From Saxidomus purpurata (taxonomy: Eukaryota > Mollusca > Bivalvia > Venerida > Veneridae): a stretch of DNA of 64,000 nt. The stretch is from contig JAFMSR010000018.1 of the NCBI GenBank assembly GCA_022818135.1, positions 6,174,049-6,238,048 of the forward strand, in the 5' to 3' direction. This document shows, one piece after another, positions 1 through 12,720 of this stretch (positions within the stretch are counted from its first letter, which is position 1; each line of letters begins with the position of its first letter). A program made the translations under genes and the position numbers. Below the pieces are notes generated by a model that was not told the origin of the DNA, did no database searches, and was given only the letters and a program-made list of their open reading frames with translations.

Positions 1-1744
1 CGAGCCCGAAGAAAACGATTCCGTATTATTTTTAGATGACTAAAATCAGAATAAGTACAATGAGTGTCCTCTTAATACCTTTCATCAATTTTCATTCCGT
101 GACGAGCAGCTGGAATTGGTGTATTCTAAATTTTCTGCTGTTTCACATACGATTTTTGTGAATTTACTCATTTACAAGATATGTCCGGGAATATAGCAAT
201 TACAATGTCTTTGGACAATTGATAACATATCTTCTATAGGCAATCTTTCGTCCGCCCACTTAGATGTTATTTATTAAATTGATATGGACGTTAAACTTTA
301 TCGTTGTCTGATATACAATTTCCGGATATAAATTGGTACAAAGTGCTCTTTACTGAATATAAGCCGAACTGCTCTTCTCGAAATTGTTATAAATCCGAAA
401 AATTAGATAAACATACCTGACTGTCACCCGTAGCAAGGAATGCTATTATTTACGTGGGTGACAGTTTTTTCTATTCCGAGGGCAGAGTGAGGTAATTGGT
501 TGTGATAGTTGGTTTCAGGTTGAACTAGTCTATATAAACTTACTACAAACGTCTGTTGCATATTAAAACGATTTATATTCAAAGCGTTTCTTAATTTTCA
601 ATATATTTGAATGTTTACTTTAAGTAGACAATTACTTCACATGTATTTTTTATATAATGGTTTTAAATCCTCTGCCGTGGAGCAGATCTTCAATCAGAAT
701 CTAATGGTAGTGTGTGGTTTATTTTGAGTGGAAAGTAATTGTCCAAAATCAATTGAAAAGAGAATGTCTACGGATGAATATCGTTTAGGCAAAAATCAAA
801 TTTGGCTGTCTTTGAATGCCTCTGTTACATGAATTATAAGTGATTGTATCAGACGAAAGTGTCAATATTATCACGACAGTTCGTTGATATAACTTTTTTT
901 ATCATTTTTTTATTAAAAAAAGTTCCACAGACTTGCAATGTTGTATATGTTACATTCTTGGCAAACAAACATTTTTGTATCTGCCAAAATATGATGTGTC
1001 CTGTACTTGATCAGAAAAAACGTCTGCAATTTTCTAACATTAGAATGACCACGTAAGATTAGTTTCATAACATTTATCAAACAAGTGATTATATCTGGAC
1101 ATTTCAACGAAAAAAACTGACAAAGAAGCATTATTTATTTGAGACATAGAAAGTAGTCGTGTAACATCTCTGGACGAATGATGTATTGCCGTATTGAAGA
1201 ATACAAGACTATATTTCGGTAGCCCGCATTTATCATGTCAAAGCCTATATTCTTATATTATTCTTTACATGAGTAATATGCATTATTTCAAGTGTTACGT
1301 ATATAGCCACGATCAGCTTCAGAGTTGAATGATCGGACGGATGGGTTACTTTAGATACGGAAAGACCGCAGAATTATATGTTATAATGTCACTGTTTCAT
1401 CCTGAACACAATATGTGAACAATGATATTGAGATGGAGCTGTACTAGTAATATCATCCGTATTTTTAATAATTTAAGTGATTGACAGAGAACAGCTGTCA
1501 GAAAACATTAACCACCTAAGAAAACCAAAGAAGCAAAATAGGTTAAAGGTTAAAAGTTTACTGTGTGCTTGAGTGAAGATCTTTATATACAAATAGTTAT
1601 ATTTGCCTTACTAAACGGTGCATGCTTATAGGTCGTAAGAATGGACGTATTTCAAAATAAGATATACAGGAAGCCGATAACATTCAAGATAGATCTAAAA
1701 CTTTGAACATCTAAGACTTGGCGAGCGTTAAAATGTAAGATGAA
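1..1744. other. Non-coding AT-rich stretch
   Basis: No convincing gene is seen; open frames are short and lack splice context. One small inverted repeat lies at 420-466, with arms CTGTCACCC and GGGTGACAG followed by a T run. Nothing else stands out. Confidence 0.6.
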
Positions 1745-2065
1745 TGGGTGGCATGCCGGTTGACTGTTAAACGCTCTGCAACTACCAATCCGTAAGTCGC
1801 CAGCCGGGGCACTGGAAAATTCAGAAACGCGTTTCAATGTTTCCAACCCATCTAAAGATAAACTGGTTAGAAATCCATGAGTAACATCACGGCATCAATG
1901 ATATACAACGTCAATGTAAAAGAACCAAGGGATCTATTCGTAAAAGAGCTAGGGTCTGGTACCCAGATTCCCTTGCATTTGCATCTGTCTCTTCTATTTA
2001 TGCCTGACAGCAGTCTTGGCAAGTTCGCTGGGGAGAAATCGAAGGGTCGACCGGGCGTAAACAAA
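1745..2065 (+). mobile_element. tRNA-derived SINE, copy A
   Basis: This segment aligns along its length with 26380-26665. Shared blocks include CATCTA.AGAT.AACTGGTTAGAAA, the GGTACCC.GATTCCCTTG block and GTCTTGGCAAGTTC. The 5' part (about 1746-1800) resembles a degenerate tRNA head, with an A-box-like CCGGTTGACTGTTAA. Two dispersed copies with a tRNA-like head indicate a SINE of about 280-320 bp. The 120-aa open frame across this copy is incidental. No clear target-site duplication was found. The tRNA origin is clearer in the other copy. Confidence 0.65.
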
Positions 2066-2093
2066 GTACTGAGTAACACTGAATGTATGCAAG

Positions 2094-2359
2094 TTGTAGA
2101 AAACAAGACAAATGAACATGCAACGTACATGAATTATAGTTACATGTACCATAACGTAATGCGACAACAGATCGACGTTGTCTTCCGACAATGTGTCGTG
2201 TCAATCTATTATCCTATCGGTGATTTGTCGTGTCGATGAGTTGTCTGTCAATGTTTTGACGCACCGTTAGGGTTGTCATAAAGAATAATAGTTTTGGTGG
2301 ATTTTACATTCATGTAAGATGTAGTAAACAAGACAAATGAACATGCAACGTTTATGAAT
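2094..2359. repeat. Short direct repeat pair (about 41 bp)
   Basis: Two near-identical segments at 2094-2134 and 2318-2359 share GTAG.AAACAAGACAAATGAACATGCAACGT and a following ATGAAT. The first lies just after the 3' end of SINE copy A. The pair probably reflects a local duplication. Confidence 0.6.
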
Positions 2360-5017
2360 AAGCATTTCATTTAGATGCATATAAAGCTTTGGAGCATATT
2401 CGCCCTCTGTATCACACAACCAGAATAACGTGTATTTTATCAGTATTGTACAAATGACGTTGCTTAGCCGTATTTTTATAAAATGCAATTTGGTCCCTAT
2501 TATCACTATATGTTGAAGAAATAGTAAATGCCTCCCTGAATATCATCATTGAATAAAATAAAGTCAGGAATTTGGATGCGTAGTAATTAAATACGAACCC
2601 GAACTTTATTTAACGCGTAATAGTACATCATTGTAACCTTAAAACGCGAAATACGATTGGAAGCGCCTTTTTACATACATCACGTCGTTACGTCATTTAA
2701 GGCACGTCGTCCTTGGAAAAACGTGCTGTATTTTGTCGTAAAATAAAATACAGGCTTTTCCCTATATGTTTATATAGGAAAAGCAGCTGCTTGTGTTATA
2801 ATTAATTATAAAACATTTCTAACTTTTTCTTATACAGATACGCTAGTTGATCCGCATTCAATGAAAATGTGCCACAAATTGACAAACAAGTATGATTTAA
2901 TGTAATATATACTCTGGGACTCTTAAGACTATATTTCTAATTAGTTTGCTAGTTATGTGAATTTTTTTTAAAAATAATTTACTTTTACTTGAAAAACCCT
3001 TCATTCTATAGCCTTGTAGTAACCGCTCAAACAGGACTCTTATGCGCAATTCAACATTTTTCCGAAAGTAACATCAAGAATTCCATCCTAACAGTTAGTT
3101 TTAATTCTGTTTCTCTGAACAAATTGTAAAATTTCAAATTGTTTAATGTCTAAATATTATTACATCTGCGCATGTAAAACCTTCTAAAACCTTTTAACGT
3201 TTAACAGTTTCGCATCAGTTTTGTCGATTGCAGTCCTTGTGACTTGAAGACTACGGAAATGGGTTACGCTTCAGCAAATCTTAATGGCATCCACGAATGT
3301 GAATTTACTGAATATAGTTAGGTGTTGAGGACTGATGCCAATGGTCCGCTATTATACTGTGTCCGTTGTAATTGTCTGTGTTTGGAATTTTAAATGTTTG
3401 TCTAAGATACCCTCCAGTGCTAGACAAAACTAAGATTGAAATGTTAAACCTTTCTGAAATTGTTGCAATCACGTTGTAATATTGGATTTACTAATCTGTC
3501 AATTTGTAAGAGCTGTGAAGGTATATAAGTAATCAAACGCTTTCAAAATGCCCAGAAAGATTACAGATAATCTTGTTAAGAACTAACCGTCTGTCTGAGT
3601 ATTAAAGTTACATAAGCCGTTCAGGGCTGCAAAGGATAGATCAAAGATTATCTTGTTAGAATTAACTTCCAGCCTGTGCCTAATTCAAAGCTTATTTCAT
3701 TTATGCGCAACTGCACCCAGTGTTTACAGTGTTTTCAAATCGTTAAAGTGTAAATGACACTTTTTCCTACATCATATTATATTGTATATACCAAGTTTTT
3801 TTCAGCTCAATTGCATATTATTTATAGACTGGAAACAGAAAACTTTTTTGTGTAGCATCAGATGCCTTGACCAAGAAAAGCCATGAAGTTGCTTCATAAT
3901 GCACTAAAACTTCAACTTTCTCTGGGACATCAAGAGAACGCAGTAACCACTACAGAACTATGGCTTGCGTCTTAAAACTTTAGTTTTATGATTATTGACA
4001 GGCTCTTGAAAGATGCATACAAGACTCTACTGTATTTATAAACTGAGTGCAATATTTCAGACATGTTTCAATATTTAAATTTTCCACTGTACATATTTTA
4101 GTTCATCTTTTGAAATATATAATCATTAAATCGTACAATTATGATACATACCATACTACAAGTATAATTGTACGACATTTTATGCAGTTTTTATTCCAAT
4201 GACATTTGTATCAAGCTGATCCCTTTCTATGAAAGACATGCATAATATTTCCAAATTATTGTTATGTTTATGGCGTTTCATATAGTATATATGTAGGCAA
4301 GCCTTTATATGTATGTATTACTACGCCAAAATGTAACGCCGATGTTAATGACATGATTTACATTGTACATTATTCAGCATTCAGGTACAATGTATATAAT
4401 TATTCATAAGAAATTATCGTCCGTTTGTCATAATTAATCGAGAAATAATTTACGAGACGGATTTCAGATGCATTGGAATGAATCTGTATGCATCATTTAC
4501 TCATTAGAAAAGCACACTATAATTCATTCGTATGCTTTTCATAAATCAAACATTTGTTATATCGAGGTCTTACGTGACAAAATAGTTCAAGGATTTTTGT
4601 TCTTTTTTTCGTCTCGTCTCTTACAACGCCGAAAATGGAGTTATTAAAAAAAACACACACATTTTTGTTCTTCCATTCCATAATGTACGAGCTATATTCT
4701 ATGTCTGATTTATCTCTTGACACTGAAAACTAAATTTGAAAAAAAAAAAAAAAAAATGCAAAACTTTTTAATGTAAAAAAATAATCCATACTGCTCATTC
4801 AGCTCCTCATCTACAAAGTAATCAATCAGTCAAAATTTCACATCTTAGAATTCAGTCAGTGGGGGAACTAAACCCGATACTACATTTAGAGCGCAGTTAA
4901 GTACACCTTATAAAGATTTTTTCGACGTAGTCGTATACTTTTGATTTGAACTTCCGTTGGTATGGACGCGTTGCTAACCAACTTCGTTATAATGTGACCA
5001 ATCAGAATCTGCAAATT
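2360..5017. other. Non-coding stretch with two small hairpins
   Basis: No gene is seen. There is a hairpin at 2754-2784 (GCTTTTCC...GGAAAAGC with a short loop) and a 12-bp perfect inverted repeat at 4131-4142/4164-4175 (TCGTACAATTAT and its complement). A poly-A run lies near 4740-4756. Confidence 0.55.
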
Positions 5018-5305
5018 ATTGGCTAGCGTTTCGGTACCGGAATAAGCAGTGTACTGCCCGGGAGCCTTCTGAAACACAAAATGTGTATATTTTTTTATAT
5101 TATAGTTATTTATAATAAATCATGTTGCAAAAAAGAAAAAAGAACACGTTATGTCAAGGTTTCTGGACAGTACGAAGATCAACTTTTTGTATTCAACGAG
5201 GTGTTGTCCGGGGCCGGACATCTAGCGTCATTGATTATTGGCTAGCGTTTCGGTACCGGAATAAGCAGTGTACTGCCCGGGAGCCTTCTGAAACACAAAA
5301 TGTGT
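5018..5305 (+). repeat. Direct repeat of about 68 bp, offset 219
   Basis: The segment starting ATTGGCTAGCGTTTCGGTAC occurs at 5018 and again at 5237, and runs almost unchanged through AAACACAAAATGTGT. The lack of divergence suggests a recent duplication. The open frames reading through it on both strands are by-products. Confidence 0.8.
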
Positions 5306-6736
5306 TTATTACGTCACCTACGTCGACCATCTTTTTTTTTAAAGATATTACTTGTTTTAAATACATTCAACTTTAAGATAATCATACGGTAGTCATGCGA
5401 TAATCGTTATCAACGCACACTTTATGTTAACTGTTTATCCAATAATATGTGGTCGTGAAAGAAACTTTGCATCGCTGGGCGATGACGCCGTACGCAATCC
5501 GTGTTTTACTTGAATCTTGTTAACTTGACAATGAACTTGATTACCGTCTACTTTCAAATACATTGAATTTGTATGGTTAAAATATTTAAAGTAAGTAAAA
5601 CTCTACCGAAAGTAATATCCCAGTTGTTAGTTTTAATAAAACTGTGCAGTAAGTACTCTGTAAATACATTTCATTTATTTTAAATCCATTAAAACAGCTG
5701 GAAAAGACTTAATCTAAATTTTCTGTTGTTTCACATACGTCATTAGGTAATTACCAATTTATACGAAACTTTTCTGTAAAGATAGCAATTACAGTGCTTT
5801 TAGGAAATGTAATCATGGATCTGCATTTGGCAATAAAGTGTCTGCCCTTTTCGAAGTAATCACGATTTTACAACTATGAACATTAATTTAAAATCATACC
5901 GCTGTTTGATTGATAACTTATTATAACAATTTAATATATCAGGTAAAACACTAGAGGCCCACGGATATTTTCTACTCCAAATTTAAATTTACTGCTTTAT
6001 TTTTTAACTGAAGAATTTCTGATTGTCAGCAGTGAGAAAAAAATTGTTATGTTCGTTCTCAAACCTCCCAGAAAACATATTGAATTGTATTTTATGTTTG
6101 TCTTTTATGCATGATGAAGAAATATGAAACGTACAAAGCAACAAAAGTGATATACGTTCTGTTCGAACTATGTACACTCCGCATTTGGAGGCAGAAACTA
6201 CACCGGATAGAAACGGTTCTGTAATAAATGACAAGAAATACTTAGATTTCGTTCGAAAAAGTAGGCGCCGCTTGTTTTTATTCATACAATTAAAACACAA
6301 GAATTTATACAGTATTAGGGACATAGTTACTACTTAAAGAATAAAACTGTTTTACAAAAATGGAAATTCACTCAGCAAACTATCATTAAAACAATGGATA
6401 CTCTTTTCAATCAGGAATATCTTTATGTAGTTTGTTTTTAGTTTAGATTTCCCTAAAGAAGGCCTGTTGCAATTGTAATGGCCGCTTGAGCAAATCTATA
6501 AAATCGATTAAAACACAAAATAATTAGTAATAATCTTTATTTATATCCAGCATGTTCCAATAAGCGGTATCACGGAAGTAAAGATATACGGGATTATCAC
6601 CTGAAACCGCTTTTATTTATAATGACTATCTTCAAACACAACTGCATTTTAGAACAAAGTGGACTAAAATTGGTGTGTTTTAAAACAAGTACATCATTAT
6701 TGCTTTTTATTTAGAAATAACATACATATGTACTCG
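5306..6736. other. Non-coding stretch
   Basis: AT-rich sequence with only short, uninformative open frames. The 106-aa minus-strand frame at 6004-6324 shows no recognisable domain. Nothing else is supported. Confidence 0.5.
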
Positions 6737-6885
6737 AAAAACTAATTTTGAAATGTACATATCCATGATATCGTGGAATACTCGGTTTTCAGTTCATAGT
6801 AGTTAGGAATAACAAACAACAAATTTTGAAGTGTACATCTCCATGCTATCATGGTATACTCGATTTGAAGTTCATTGTGTTAAGG
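6737..6885 (+). repeat. Two-copy tandem repeat (about 80 bp)
   Basis: Units at about 6738-6807 and 6818-6885 share AATTTTGAA.TGTACAT, TCCATG.TATC.TGG.ATACTCG and AGTTCAT. They are diverged, so this is an older duplication. Confidence 0.65.
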
Positions 6886-7780
6886 TGTTCTGGATTTTAT
6901 ATCATTTAATATATATTATTCAACAAGAAATGAGTAATACTTCTATTCGTCTATTTTAAAACACTATTTTAAAACAGCTGTTAATCGACAATTTTTCTAA
7001 TCTAGTCACAACGTTGGACCATACTAGCATAGCCAGGTTGCGAAACATATATTCATGATTTAGGAACACTACCAATTATAATTTTTATGTGATCTAAATC
7101 TAAATGGTTTTGCAGATAATCGTTATGTGAAATATTCTTAAGCAGAGTTGCATTACCATTACCATGATGAAAAACAAACTATTTTATGCTACTAAATTTC
7201 TATTTCGGACCTATAATTCATTTTCCTTTTCAAACAGTGACAGTACATGTATGAATTTAAAAGGTTGACATGAAAATTTCTTAAGATGAAATTAATCTAT
7301 ATCGTTGTCTGACCCTGAATTAAGCTTTCAATTGTACATTTTTGATTTAACTTCAAACAAGTTCTGCTTTCATGTTTGCCCTTTTTGTAGACAGTGAAAC
7401 CGAATGGTTTTTATCACATCAAGGGCATGCCTATTATTCCATTTATATTCTTTTGTCTACACACCCTATCTTATATTCAGTTCTGTTTCATTGGCACTTT
7501 GGATGAACACAAAGAGAAAGGCTAAGAGTTGCTTAAGGTCGGAAATATACAGAACAAACAAAAGTTGTATTTTTCATTATTTTGTTTTTCAATACATGCT
7601 ATAACAATTTTTATTATAATCTTTTGTTGTATATCGTTCAGCCGAGTAATAAGACATTTAGTAGAACTTTCATAAGACAGACCTCCAATACCTAGCTCAA
7701 CGAGCTTTATCAGTCAGTACAATATTGTTTTTCCCGTGTTGATAACAAATTTTATGTAATTACATTGTATGTGATATTTC
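6886..7780. other. Non-coding stretch
   Basis: AT-rich sequence. A 66-aa open frame at 7404-7604 has no supporting signal. No repeat pairing was noticed. Confidence 0.45.
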
Positions 7781-7804
7781 AGAACAGAACATAGAACAGA
7801 ACAT
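7781..7804 (-). repeat. LINE 3' pentanucleotide tail
   Basis: The plus strand shows AGAACAGAACATAGAACAGA, i.e. GTTCT/TTCTG-type repeats on the minus strand directly after the LINE 3' UTR. The second LINE ends in a longer run of the same pentamer. A short tandem tail instead of poly-A is known for several non-LTR families. Confidence 0.75.
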
Positions 7805-8168
7805 ATCGTTTATTGCATTAAGGATTTAAACAGAGTTTATCATCCATAAATACATACAAAATTATCAAGATCATGTCAAGACAACAGATACAAAAAAAAA
7901 CAAAAAACACAAAACAAAAAATCATAATGTAAAGTTATTAACCATATGATATGATGGTGAAAATTACAGAATATATCGTCATAAATACAATGTACATACA
8001 AAATATCAATGCCAAGAGAACAAAGATACGAAAACATAAACCACAATAACAACATAATGCGACGGTTTTAACCAAAAGATATTGGGATACATATTACAGA
8101 ATATTATCACCATAGTTATTTATTTATCTATTGTTTCAGTAAATTAGTCAGCTGTCTGTTTTATATGC

Positions 8169-11100
8169 TTAGACATTACTTTGCCTTAGTAAATTATCTC
8201 TAATTTTAAGTGCACATTTTATGAACATGGCTAAATTTGACATTGTTTTTACATCAGTAGACTTTAAAAGTTCAACTAGCTTAAACATACTAGGGCGCCG
8301 TATAAAATATTCCGACAGATAACGTTTTCTAATGATCTTATATTTCGTACATATCAGTATGAAATGAAATTCATCTTCAACCTCACCATTTAAACATATC
8401 TGGCACTGCCTGTTCACTTTTGTGATTCTATTATTGCTATATCTTCCCGTCTCAATGCGGAGACAATGCGTAGAAGTTCTCAATCGCGTAATAAGTAGTC
8501 TTTGTGATATAGGCAAAATGTGTAAATAACGTTCGTATCCGAACGTTTCCTTTATGTGCTTATATACAAATAAAACTTTGTTCCTATCAATGTCACTTTT
8601 CCATTCCTGTAGAAAACAGTCTATCACCCTCTGTTTAAAACATTGAACAAAATATTTTCCATCTCTTATGCTCTCTAAGTACCCAAAACCATATATATTA
8701 AGTAATGTTTTGACACTATATGCCCAATTCTTTTTACCAAGAATAGCATCATTGAATATTTCTCGATATACATACTTCACAATAAAATTATCTGTATTCA
8801 ACACCTTTATCCAATGTTTCAGTATCTTGACAAAACGGTTAACATACAATGGATAACGGCCTAATTCCCCATAAATAGAAACATTACTGGCTGACAATTT
8901 CATATTAAGAAGTCTTTTACAAAATTTTAATTGTACCCTTTCATAGCTTTTGATTTGGAGTATCCCCACACCTCAGATGCATAACATAAAATTGAACTTA
9001 CAAATGCATCAAACAACTGGCATTTAACTCTAGGTGTAAAGTCGAAATCTTTTATGTTGTAATTTAATACATTCATAGCTTTAACCGCTTTACCAATAAG
9101 CAATTGTTGGTTACCGATAAAACTACCGTTAGAACCAAAAACAGTTCCCAAATAATTGAATGACTCTGCGACATCTAGATTTCTCCCGTTGTACTCCCAT
9201 TTCTCATTTGAACGCAAAGGACCTTTTCGTCTAAACACCATTATTTTGTTTTTTTGTTCATTAACTTTTAGGCCCCAGCGATCACAATATGACTTAAGAT
9301 TGTCTAAATGTAACTGTAATTCTTGAGGCGTTTCCGCTAATAAAACCATATCATCAGCATAAAGCATTAATAATAGTGTCAGATCACCTATTTTTATTCC
9401 ACTGTCGGGACTCGAACACAGATATACCTCTAAGTCTTCAATAAAAATGGACCACAAAAGCGGAGAACATATTTCTCCTTGCTTCAGACCGACTGCTACT
9501 TCAATAAAATCAGAAAAAGTGTCACAATGTCGTACCTGACTTTTAACATGGTCATACATTGATTGTACTACACGTAAAATTTCCCTGCAATACCCAGATT
9601 GAACATTTTGTACTAAAGAGCATTTCTGTATATACTGTCAAAACACTTGCTCATGTCAATGAAAACTGTATACAGCCGTTTACCGTTGCAAAGCATTTTT
9701 TCAATTAAACCATTTAAGCAAAACATTGCATCCACTGTTGAAAATCCTTTTTTAAACCCGAATTGAGCGTCTGAAATAATGTTATTTCTCTCACTCCAAT
9801 CGGTTAAACGTTTATTTAGTATGGTTGTAAATAGTTTCGCAAGAACACTTAAGAGTAAGAGTAATTCCGCGATAATTATTTACATCAGATTCGTCACCCT
9901 TTTTAAATAACGGGATGATTATACCCTCTGACCACAAATCCGGGAAATAGCCGGTTTCAAAAACAAGATTAAAGAGATCAGCCAAATGTCCTAACAATAT
10001 GTCTCCAGATTCAATCAACAGTTCATTTATTTTTTGTCACTAGATCCCGCCTTACCCCGCTTTAAAGTTTTAAGTGCCGCCAATACTTCTGCCTCCGATA
10101 TAGCAACATCTAACTTAGCGAAAACTGAGTCTTCCGCTTGTACGAATTCTGTCACGAAACGTTCGCTTTCAGCATCTACTGTAATATTTATATCGTTACT
10201 CATGTTCTTAAAATATTCGTAAAAATCAGTTGCCGATAATGAGTTTCCACTCATACCTTTCTTCTTTGAAAAGTACTTCCAAAAGTCCCGTGGCTTTTTT
10301 CTGCGAAGATCAGCAATCTCTTTTGACTTTGTAAATTTGTGTTTCAGCTTTTTTCGCCGAACAAGTTGTTTATAGTCTCTTTTTGCTGATAATAAATGCA
10401 TTCTATTTTCAGTACTTTTATTCAAATTGAAACTATTCAGTGCATCTAAATACCTCTCACGCTTAACGACACATTCATGATCGAACCATTCTGATGTCCT
10501 AAAAGCTGAATTTTTAGAGAATATTTGATTTACATTATTATTACGACGTACCTGTTGTTCAAACAACGGCGATGAAGCACTATTGATCAAACTTGTAAAT
10601 TCTGTAACAGTTTCGTTGACACTCATGGAATTGAACTGTGGCAGTGATGCAATAATACGTTTTCTAAATTGTTCCCTTTTCTCTGGGTCCCATTTTATTC
10701 TAGTATGACTAATAACACTGGGTGTATCAGTTTTGTCACACACTCTGGACGCAATGCTGAACTGTAAAATCGCATGGTCAGAGAACATCGAAAAATCTCC
10801 TATATTAAATGAGCCAATACGCCAAAAATCACTCTGTCGACTATCAATTGTGGAGCATCCGTTATAACCAAAGTACGTGTATGGACCGTTATCTTCCAAA
10901 CGACCGTTACAAATGCGTAGTCCCGTTGCCTTACATACGTCAAGTAATTGACAACCATAATTATTAAAGATTTTATCCCGACTTTTTCTATGGATTGTTT
11001 CGTCCGGAATATAATCGTCACAATCAATAACTGAATTTATTCGATCATTCAAAATGAAATCTGGCTTCGAGCCTACTCGGGCATTAAAGTCACCGCCTAC

Positions 11101-11566
11101 CAAGACCGTGCCAAACGGCTGGAAATCGTTAATATCTGTCTGCAATAATTAAAAAAGATTACAGTTTACAACACCATACGCGGGAGAATCTTCACACCAT
11201 AGATAAATGGCGCATATATATATATATATCAGTATCAAGATTAAAAAAATTAGAATCAAGTTTTAACCATATAATTGTGTCATAATGGTTTCTTACTATC
11301 TCAATGCCCGGCTTCAACGCGTCCCTATAATATAGAACTATTCCCCCGCTACTTCTTTTGGCTTTCCAATGTTGGAATTTTCTATAGAAATTAATGTTTT
11401 GGTATCCGCCAAAATCAATTTGGCTATCTTTATTAGCCCAAGATTCTAACAAGAATATTATGTCATAATTTGATAATATTTCACAAAATTTATCGTTATC
11501 TCGTTTGTCCGCAGAAAGACCATTACAATTCCAGATCCCAATATTAATATCACCCTCTGCAACCTG
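8169..11566 (-). pseudogene. LINE ORF2: endonuclease-reverse transcriptase (broken)
   Basis: ORF2 begins in the open frame right after the ORF1 stop. The apurinic-type endonuclease domain shows GIWNCNG, LLESW, a VGGDFNARVG block (near 11090) and SDHAILQFS (near 10780). The reverse transcriptase domain follows: QFGFKKGFST and FIDMSKCFDS (about 9630-9770), LKQGEICSPLLW, then catalytic YADD at 9350-9361. A C-terminal module has STHCLRIETGRY and a CxxC...H...C finger (CQIC...DEFHF...C). Visible lesions: a frameshift in a (TA)n tract at 11213-11229, TAA at 11149-11151, an A-run frameshift near 10029-10036, a shift near 9850-9860, TAG at 9613-9615 (likely from TGG) with a shift just downstream, and a shift near 8940-8960. 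Without these the frame would be continuous. Function would be target-primed reverse transcription; this copy cannot make it intact. Confidence 0.92.
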
Positions 11567-12690
11567 CTACGCTACTGTACCAAACTCTCCATCTGTGTAC
11601 AACTTTCCGTCAACATACAATTTATTGTACTTTATGTATGCATCTTTCTTCGCTTTCCTGGCTTTTAACATTATTGGAATTAACTCTGTTCTACAATTTC
11701 TTGCGGATATTGGTCATGCATGTACTTGCCTGTAGCTTTAGAATCTACATTTGCTTTTAGTGATTTCACATACTCTTTGGTTTTTACATCTTTAAAGACC
11801 ACTAAAATATTTCTCGGTTTATCTTTCTTTTTCGCACCAATGCGCTGCACTCTATTCACTTGAATACCTGGAATCTCCTCCTCCGGAATTTTCAAATCAT
11901 CCTTGAAAAACGTATTCACACAGTCCCGGGTCTGTTCCACTGTTTCCTGTTGCTTTTCAGCGATCCCGCCAATGATAAGATTATTCATCATGGATTTTTC
12001 CTGCATATCTATTACTGAATCCTTTATACGTTTGTTTTCATCCTGTAATCCTCGCACAACGTCCCTGGTTTTATCAATATCGAAATCAAGAACCTCTACG
12101 TTGTCTTCCAGAGTCCTTATTTTAGAATAGTTACTCTGCACTCTCTTGTCTAAATCAGCCCAAAGTGTCGACAATTTGTTGTCTATGTCTGATACATTTT
12201 GCTCGAGGGACTCAATTTTTCCAAGCCTGACAGAAATTTCACCAAACTTTAAGTTAAAGAACTCCATTAACTCTGAGTAGTTTACGGTTTGGTTATGTTG
12301 TAATGACGTTTGCGCACCGATCTGATTTATTTGTTGCCCATTCACGGGTGTGGAAGTGCAATTAAAGTTCATTGCCGGCCCACTCTGTCCCATGTTTGCC
12401 ATGTTAAAACACTGTTGTGGACTGTAGCAATTTCCAGTGATCGCTTGCGGTGTCTGAGCCATTGTACCGTTAGAGTTCATGACTGTACACCGATCATTAA
12501 GTGGTGATCTACTATCGTTCAATAAAGAAAGGTAAGAACCGTTCACCTGTTTAAAGCTATTATCCGTGATTTTATCGGAAAAATGTCCACCATTGCCCAC
12601 AATTTTGGCTTCCTTTGTTCTCCTCAAAGAATCAGGTGTTTCACCATCACTCTTTTGTCTCTTTTTCTTCCTACCCATGACATGTTCCAA
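11567..12690 (-). pseudogene. LINE ORF1: coiled-coil RNA-binding protein (one frameshift)
   Basis: The ATG is at 12690, and 336 codons are open before a TAA at 11680. A one-base shift near 11690 restores a frame that runs through KARKAKKDAYIKYNKLY and ends at TAG 11567-11569. Layout: basic N-terminus (KKKRQK, residues 8-13), a polar low-complexity linker, a predicted coiled coil at about 140-233, then an RRM-like segment at about 236-305 (NLIIGGI, RVQRIG, RNILVVF). The C-terminal tail contains a DKLYxDGKLYT-like motif typical of this ORF1 class. Such proteins trimerise and bind the element's RNA. ORF2 follows with almost no gap, so the two were probably expressed from one transcript. Family recognition is by motif order, not by search. 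Confidence 0.85.
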
Positions 12691-12720
12691 AAGATTCCTT
12701 GAATCATAAGCAATCCATAC

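Larger units (their letters stand above)
7781..12720 (-). mobile_element. Near full-length LINE (non-LTR retrotransposon)
   Basis: Read on the minus strand, this is a two-ORF LINE: ORF1 (11567-12690), ORF2 with endonuclease and reverse transcriptase (about 8169-11566), then a short 3' UTR. The 3' UTR has an AATAAA at 7809-7814 and ends in GTTCT-type pentamers at 7781-7804. A truncated second copy at 48945-50079 has the same tail type, which helps fix the 3' end. The 5' end is uncertain; I place it just upstream of the ORF1 ATG. Both ORFs carry lesions, so the copy is dead or the lesions include sequencing errors. I do not assign a clade with confidence. Confidence 0.88.

Noticed and set aside
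1877..2239. 120-aa open frame
   Set aside because: It crosses a SINE copy and a short duplication; the homologous copy at 26.4 kb does not keep the frame.
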